Origin: Streptacidiphilus jiangxiensis
Lineage (GTDB): Bacteria > Actinomycetota > Actinomycetes > Streptomycetales > Streptomycetaceae
Direction: 5' to 3'
DNA length: 64,000 nt
Assembly: GCF_900109465.1 (NCBI RefSeq)
Contig: NZ_FOAZ01000003.1
Location: 1-64,000 of the forward strand
The position numbers and the translations under genes are program-made. Numbering within the stretch: the stretch's first letter is position 1; the number at the start of each line of letters is the position of its first letter. Under the pieces are notes generated by a model. It had not been told where the DNA came from, did not search any database, and was given only the letters and a program-made list of their open reading frames with translations. Positions 59,545-64,000 of this stretch are shown here, piece after piece.

Positions 59545-61815
59545 ATGCCTCATAGAAGGGTCCCGCTGAGGGCGGCCACAGCCGCCGTCATGGCCGGGAT
59601 CATCACCTCGGCGCTGCCGACCACGGCGCAGGCGGACTCGTCGCCCGGACTCCCCCTCCACTCCTTCGGCCGCATGGTCGTTGCCAACGGTCACATCTTC
59701 ATCAGCGGCGGCTCCCAGGCCGACACCGTCCTGGTCACCGACCTCGACGGACGGACCGTCACCACGCTCTCCAACGAGCCCGGGGCCGACGGGCTCGTTG
59801 CCTCACCGGACGGCAACACCGTCTACGCAGCGCTGTCAGGCTCTGCCGCCGTCGCGGCGATCAGCACCGTGTCGCTGAAGGAGACCGCGCGCTACGCGAC
59901 TCCCGGAGTGAACCCGGCGTACCTCGCCTGGACGGGCGGCAAGCTCTGGTTCAGTTACAGCTCGACCTCAACCACCGGGTCCTGGCCGGGAATCGGCTCG
60001 ATGGATCCCAGCGTCTCGCCGGCCGCGGTGGCCCTGAAGCAGACGCAGGAGAGCTGGTCCACTCCCCCCGACCTCGCGGCGACGCCCGGCAAGCCGGGGC
60101 TTCTGGCGGCAGCCGAGCTCGGCAGTGGCTGGGCCGGTGTCTACGACGTGTCCACCTCGCCGGCAACCACCGTCGTGAACGCCGACGTGCCCAGTGTCTC
60201 CAGCACGTCGTCCCTGGCGCTGACCCCGGACGGCGCCGATCTGATCCTGGGCTCGCAGCTGTTCAGGACCGGAGACCTCGCACCGGACGGCAGCTACCCC
60301 GTGCAGTCCTATGCCAGAGCCGTCGCCGTGGCTCCGGACGGCACCGTGGCGACGGGGATGGACGCCAGCCTGCCGTCGGAGAACACCGTCTCCGTCTTCG
60401 CTCCGGGCGGATCGGTCCTGCTGAACGCGTACAACTACACCGCGCCCGTGACCGAGGTCATCCCGACGGTCCCTCCGAGCGGCCTGGCCTGGGCCCCGGA
60501 CGGCCACCGTCTCTTCGCGGTGACCGAGAACGACAACAACGGCTACGTCACTCTGAACCTGCACGTTCTGCTCGATCCGGAGGTCGCGCCGAGTCGGCTG
60601 GCTCTGACGCCCTCGTCCGCGCGGGTGATGCCGGCTCAGACCGTCACGCTGACCGGGACGCTCACCTCCACGGCGCCGATCGCCGCAGGCACCGTCGTGC
60701 ACGTGACGCGGACGGGTACGTCCCGGACGTCGACGACCCCGACTCCGCTCCCGGACGTGGCCATCGGCTCGGACGGGTCGTTCACCATCGCGGATGCCAC
60801 GACAGCCGAGGACGCGTACACGTACACCGTGTCCTACGGAGGAGACGCCGGGCACCGGACCGCGACCGCGACCGCACAGGTCATGGTCGCCAGGCCTGCA
60901 TCGAACATGCAGCTGACGTATCCGGCGACCTCGAACCGGGGCGCACCGCTCACCGTCACCGGTCAGCTGGGCAACGCCCCTTACCCCGCAGGCAAGGTGG
61001 TGCGGCTCACCAAGTCCGACCAGGCGTCCCAAGGGACGCAGCTCGGCACTGTCGCGGTGAACCCGGACGGCTCCTTCAGCTTCACCGACACTCCGCAGAT
61101 CGGCGGCTCGGTCACCTACATCGCCGACTACGCGGGGGACCCCGGGCATGAGCCGTCGGGCTCCTTGGCATTCGTGGATGTCTCCCGCCTGGCGACCACA
61201 CTCTCCGTCACGACGGACGCCCGCACCTACGCCTCAGGGGCGATGTCGACGATCACCGTGCATCTGGGCAGCACGTTCAACGGCCGCACGGTCCGCCTCG
61301 ACGCCGTGCCCGCCATCGGCAGGACCGTCACCTGGACGGCCACCGCCGACGCCCACGGCAACGTGGTCGAGCACTTCCGCCTCGGCTCGAACACCGCGTT
61401 CAACGCCTCCTACGCCGGGGACTACCGGTACGCGCCGGCGACGGCCTCCATGGACGTCGGCGTCCTCGCCACCGTCCTCGAAGCGCAGGCGGGCTACACC
61501 GGCAGCAAGCGCTACGGCCACACCCTGTACCGCGTCTACCGCGCGGGGAGCCTCCCGCTCATGGCTGCCACCGTGTCGCCGAACAGGAGCGGGGGATGCG
61601 TGGTGTTCCGGCTGCAGGAGTACGCCCAGGGCGCATGGCGCTCTCTCGCCACCACCTCCTGCTACCCGCTCGACAGGTCGAGCTCGGCGGCGGTCGTGGT
61701 CAACAGCCGGAAGTCGTGGGCGGGGCACCTGTTCCGGCTGGACGCGGTGTTCAGGGGTGACGGGGCCTACGCGACGACAGCCGGCGCCTGGCAGTACTTC
61801 ATCACCAGCGGCTGA
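59545..61815 (+). CDS. Secreted beta-propeller protein with Ig-like repeats
   Basis: 756 residues. ATG 59545 has AGGGAA upstream. The Sec signal peptide is MPHRRVPLRAATAAVMAGII followed by TSALPTTAQA. A YVTN-type propeller (about 40-350; DTVLVTDLDGRTVTTL, GNTVYAALSGSAAVAAI) leads into three Ig-like modules (for example LTYPATSNRGAPLTVTGQLG; YIADYAGDPGHEPS) and a C-terminal beta-rich segment (GCVVFRLQEYAQGAWRSLA). It is a paralogue of the truncated protein at the left edge. Likely extracellular or wall-bound; role unknown. Confidence 0.85.
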   Translation: MPHRRVPLRAATAAVMAGIITSALPTTAQADSSPGLPLHSFGRMVVANGHIFISGGSQADTVLVTDLDGRTVTTLSNEPGADGLVASPDGNTVYAALSGSAAVAAISTVSLKETARYATPGVNPAYLAWTGGKLWFSYSSTSTTGSWPGIGSMDPSVSPAAVALKQTQESWSTPPDLAATPGKPGLLAAAELGSGWAGVYDVSTSPATTVVNADVPSVSSTSSLALTPDGADLILGSQLFRTGDLAPDGSYPVQSYARAVAVAPDGTVATGMDASLPSENTVSVFAPGGSVLLNAYNYTAPVTEVIPTVPPSGLAWAPDGHRLFAVTENDNNGYVTLNLHVLLDPEVAPSRLALTPSSARVMPAQTVTLTGTLTSTAPIAAGTVVHVTRTGTSRTSTTPTPLPDVAIGSDGSFTIADATTAEDAYTYTVSYGGDAGHRTATATAQVMVARPASNMQLTYPATSNRGAPLTVTGQLGNAPYPAGKVVRLTKSDQASQGTQLGTVAVNPDGSFSFTDTPQIGGSVTYIADYAGDPGHEPSGSLAFVDVSRLATTLSVTTDARTYASGAMSTITVHLGSTFNGRTVRLDAVPAIGRTVTWTATADAHGNVVEHFRLGSNTAFNASYAGDYRYAPATASMDVGVLATVLEAQAGYTGSKRYGHTLYRVYRAGSLPLMAATVSPNRSGGCVVFRLQEYAQGAWRSLATTSCYPLDRSSSAAVVVNSRKSWAGHLFRLDAVFRGDGAYATTAGAWQYFITSG

Positions 61816-61927
61816 CAGCCGGGGTGCGGCTGCGGGAGTGGATCCCGGCCGCCGACATCAGCATGTACCAGGCCGTTCTCGAGTACTGGCCCTGGCGCAG
61901 CCTGGAAGGGCACCCCGTGCAGGAACC

Positions 61928-61954
61928 GGGCCCCGACCGTCACGGTCGGGGCCC
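61928..61954 (+). terminator. Terminator after the beta-propeller gene
   Basis: A 12-bp perfect stem, GGGCCCCGACCG with its complement across TCA, 113 bp beyond the stop. Followed by CTTCGTCG. Confidence 0.75.
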
Positions 61955-61964
61955 TTCGTCGTGC

Positions 61965-62025
61965 TGGCCCGGAGGTCGTGGTGGCCCGGAGGTCGTGGTG
62001 GCCCTGAGGTGGTGGCCCCGAGGCC
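61965..62025. repeat. 17-bp tandem repeat
   Basis: TGGCCCGGAGGTCGTGG occurs twice in perfect tandem (61965-61998), followed by two shorter degenerate copies. Non-coding, between the terminator and the last gene. The rest of 61816-62253 has no gene. Confidence 0.7.
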
Positions 62026-62253
62026 GCCGTCGGCCGCTCTCTTGCCGAGTTCCTACCTGCCGTCAGGCACGTTTCGCACCGGCCAATCGGGCCAAACCCC
62101 GGCATTCGTCCGCCCTCGCCCGGACGCGGCCCGCACACCGGCCTGCACCGCTCTGAGCTGCACCGCTACTGTGTGGCTGCGGCCGGCGAGGCCGCCTTCC
62201 CGAGGACCGCGCGCGTGCGCGACCCGCTCTGCCACACGCTTTCCGGAGCCCCC

Positions 62254-64000
62254 ATGACGTTCCGATCCCTCGCCGCGCTCACCGTGCTCACGGTGACCGC
62301 CGGCACCGCGCTGGTGGTCGTGCCCGCCGCCGCCCAGACCGCGACCACGACGACCGGCACGCTGTACGTGTCCGACACGTCGGGCTGCACCGACAGCTCG
62401 ACCCGCACCGCGGGCCAGAGCTACTGCACCGTCCAGGCCGCGGCCGACGCCGCGCAGCCCGGCCAGACCGTCGTGCTCGCCCCCGGGAACCACCCCGGCG
62501 CCGTCACCCTGACCCACTCCGGCCAGCCCGGGGCGCCGATCACCATCACCGGCGCCAACCCGAACTACTCCTACGACGAGGGCGGCGTCTCCGGCTCCGC
62601 CCAGCCCGCCTTCACCCTGAACAACGTGCACGACATCGTGCTCACCTCCATGGGCCTGACCAGCTCCGGCACGGTCGTCGCCGTCAACGGCGGCTCCGAC
62701 ATCAGGTTGACCCACGACAACATCACGGACTCCGCCACCGCCTCGGCGGGGGACACGTCGGCGGTCACCTTCTCCCAGCCGGGCAGCGACGTGCAGGTCC
62801 TGTGGAGCACGCTGCGCTCCCTCTACGGGACAGGGCTGACAATCGGCCAGGGCACGGGCGGCGGTGTGCTGGCGAGCAGGAACATCGTGCTGGCGGGCGG
62901 GGCGCACGGCATCGCCGTGACCGACACGCTCGCGGACCTGGCGGGCAACACGTTCGTCGGCGCGTGTGCCGACGAGATCCAGTTGGCCGGCAACTCCGCC
63001 AACTCCCTGATAGAGAACAACATCCTGACCCATCCGGTCTCCGCCCCGCCGTGCCCGGCCGGCGGCGACGGCGCGCAGATCAGCGTCTCGGCGGGCTCGA
63101 CCGCCGGCACGATCGCGGACTACAACCTCGTCAACCCGGCTTCCGGGGTGACGCCCTACCTCTGGGGCGGCGCCACCTACGGCAGCCCGGCGGGGTTCGA
63201 CTCAGGGACCGGGCAGGGTGCCCACGACCTGGCGGACGACCCGCAGCTGGGCCAGGGCTACACCCCGCTCGAGGGCTCCCCGGCCATCGACTCCGGCGAC
63301 TACCAGGCCACCGGCGAGGCGGCGCTCGACTTCTACGGCCACCAGACCGTCGACGACCCGCTCACGCCCAACACCGGCAACTTCCCCGGTGACCTGGACC
63401 GCGGCGCGGTCGAGGTCCAGGACCCCTACGCGTTCACCGGCGTCACCGTCGACCACACCAGCGGCACCTTCCCGCTGACGGTGACCGCCGCGGCCACCGT
63501 GAACAACCCGTGGTCGGACCCGATCAGCTCCTACACCTGGAACTTCGGCGACGGCACGCCCACGGTCACCACGACCACGCCGACCTACGCGCACACCTAC
63601 ACCACGGCGGCGCCGGCCGGCGGCTTCACCATCAGCGTCACGGTCACCTCCAACGCGGTCACCCACACGCAGACCGCGACCGGGATCCAGGTCACCGACC
63701 CCGGACCGCTCGCCCCGAACCTGCTCGTCGCCGACACCGGCGCCGCGTGGAGCCGGTCCGTGCACGTCAACACCACGGGCTCGACCGACCCGCTGCCGAT
63801 CACCCAGCGGACGCTCTCCTTCGGTGACAGCACCCCCGTCCAGGACATCACCGCGACCGGCACCGCCGACCACACCTACGCGGCACCCGGCTACTACGAG
63901 ATCACGCTGACGGAGACCGACAGCGACGGCCGCACGAAGAGCATCAGCAGCAGCGTGGAGTTCGGCACCCCCTCCATCGACCGCCACGATCTCTTCGCCC
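62254..64000 (+). CDS. Secreted parallel beta-helix/PKD protein (3' end cut by window edge)
   Basis: 582 visible residues from ATG 62254 with GGAG upstream. The signal peptide (MTFRSLAALTVLTVTAGTAL) ends near AAAQTAT. Residues about 35-375 have right-handed beta-helix features (YCTVQAAADAAQPGQTVVLAPG, then NNVHDIVLTSMGL, NTFVGACADEIQLAGN), as in pectate-lyase-like proteins. Two PKD domains follow (TWNFGDGTPTVTT; LSFGDSTPVQDIT). Catalytic residues of a polysaccharide lyase cannot be confirmed. The stop lies outside the window. Confidence 0.82.
   Translation, partial: MTFRSLAALTVLTVTAGTALVVVPAAAQTATTTTGTLYVSDTSGCTDSSTRTAGQSYCTVQAAADAAQPGQTVVLAPGNHPGAVTLTHSGQPGAPITITGANPNYSYDEGGVSGSAQPAFTLNNVHDIVLTSMGLTSSGTVVAVNGGSDIRLTHDNITDSATASAGDTSAVTFSQPGSDVQVLWSTLRSLYGTGLTIGQGTGGGVLASRNIVLAGGAHGIAVTDTLADLAGNTFVGACADEIQLAGNSANSLIENNILTHPVSAPPCPAGGDGAQISVSAGSTAGTIADYNLVNPASGVTPYLWGGATYGSPAGFDSGTGQGAHDLADDPQLGQGYTPLEGSPAIDSGDYQATGEAALDFYGHQTVDDPLTPNTGNFPGDLDRGAVEVQDPYAFTGVTVDHTSGTFPLTVTAAATVNNPWSDPISSYTWNFGDGTPTVTTTTPTYAHTYTTAAPAGGFTISVTVTSNAVTHTQTATGIQVTDPGPLAPNLLVADTGAAWSRSVHVNTTGSTDPLPITQRTLSFGDSTPVQDITATGTADHTYAAPGYYEITLTETDSDGRTKSISSSVEFGTPSIDRHDLFA

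Overview
The window is about 71-73% G+C, shows strong third-position GC bias, and carries genes typical of a Streptomycetaceae chromosome (Streptomyces, Kitasatospora or Streptacidiphilus). Evidence includes the SRP RNA-dnaX-ybaB-recR-DUF5063-ask-asd-sigma order, a SURF1 gene, LytR_C protein, upp, and a tRNA-deaminase-associated protein next to tadA. Genus is not resolved. A secreted sedolisin, a family usually active at acid pH, is compatible with an acid-tolerant genus but does not prove it.

Layout. 1-8.0 kb: a truncated secreted beta-propeller protein, then an FtsX-type ABC exporter with its own histidine kinase and LuxR-type regulator. 8.0-9.25 kb: debris at a tRNA-Ser insertion hotspot: a DNA-ligase domain fragment, a degenerate att scar, a YoeB-like toxin, and its antitoxin lacking a start codon. 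9.25-37.23 kb: an integrated element of about 28 kb, bounded by a perfect 54-bp direct repeat that is the 3' half of tRNA-Ser(GGA). The intact tRNA is at 37178-37262 (minus strand). From left to right the element carries a hypothetical gene, an orphan 5S rRNA gene, a PstI/BsuBI-type restriction-modification pair, and a regulator/kinase pair. Next come a biosynthetic-looking block (possible precursor peptide, JmjC oxygenase, aldo/keto reductase, PLP decarboxylase, nucleotidyltransferase, three kinase-fold genes), a mobilization module (relaxase, MobC, DUF2637), a non-coding region rich in inverted repeats, a DUF3631 ATPase, an XRE regulator, excisionase, integrase, and a two-gene cargo with a PD-(D/E)XK-like nuclease. 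No FtsK/TraB translocase or type IV secretion genes are visible, so it looks mobilizable rather than self-transmissible.

37.4-47.9 kb: conserved housekeeping core (SRP RNA, dnaX, ybaB, recR, aspartokinase and aspartate-semialdehyde dehydrogenase, sigma factor with overlapping membrane partner, SURF1). 47.9-64 kb: S9 peptidase, secreted sedolisin with tachylectin-like repeats, MFS exporter, LytR_C protein, upp, tadA, tRNA-Ser(CGA), a second secreted beta-propeller protein and a truncated secreted PKD protein.

The most notable non-gene signal is in the element's control region. The two outward operons (DUF3631 leftward; xis-int rightward) have homologous leaders of about 110 nt. Each holds the same dyad about 90 bp upstream of the start and a hairpin ending exactly 14 nt before the start. 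The two hairpin stems differ in sequence but both pair, around the shared loop GGTTGCCCCC. Other points are paired 18-bp arm-type repeats inside both element ends, three evenly spaced palindromes in the candidate origin region, and the RiPP-like block.
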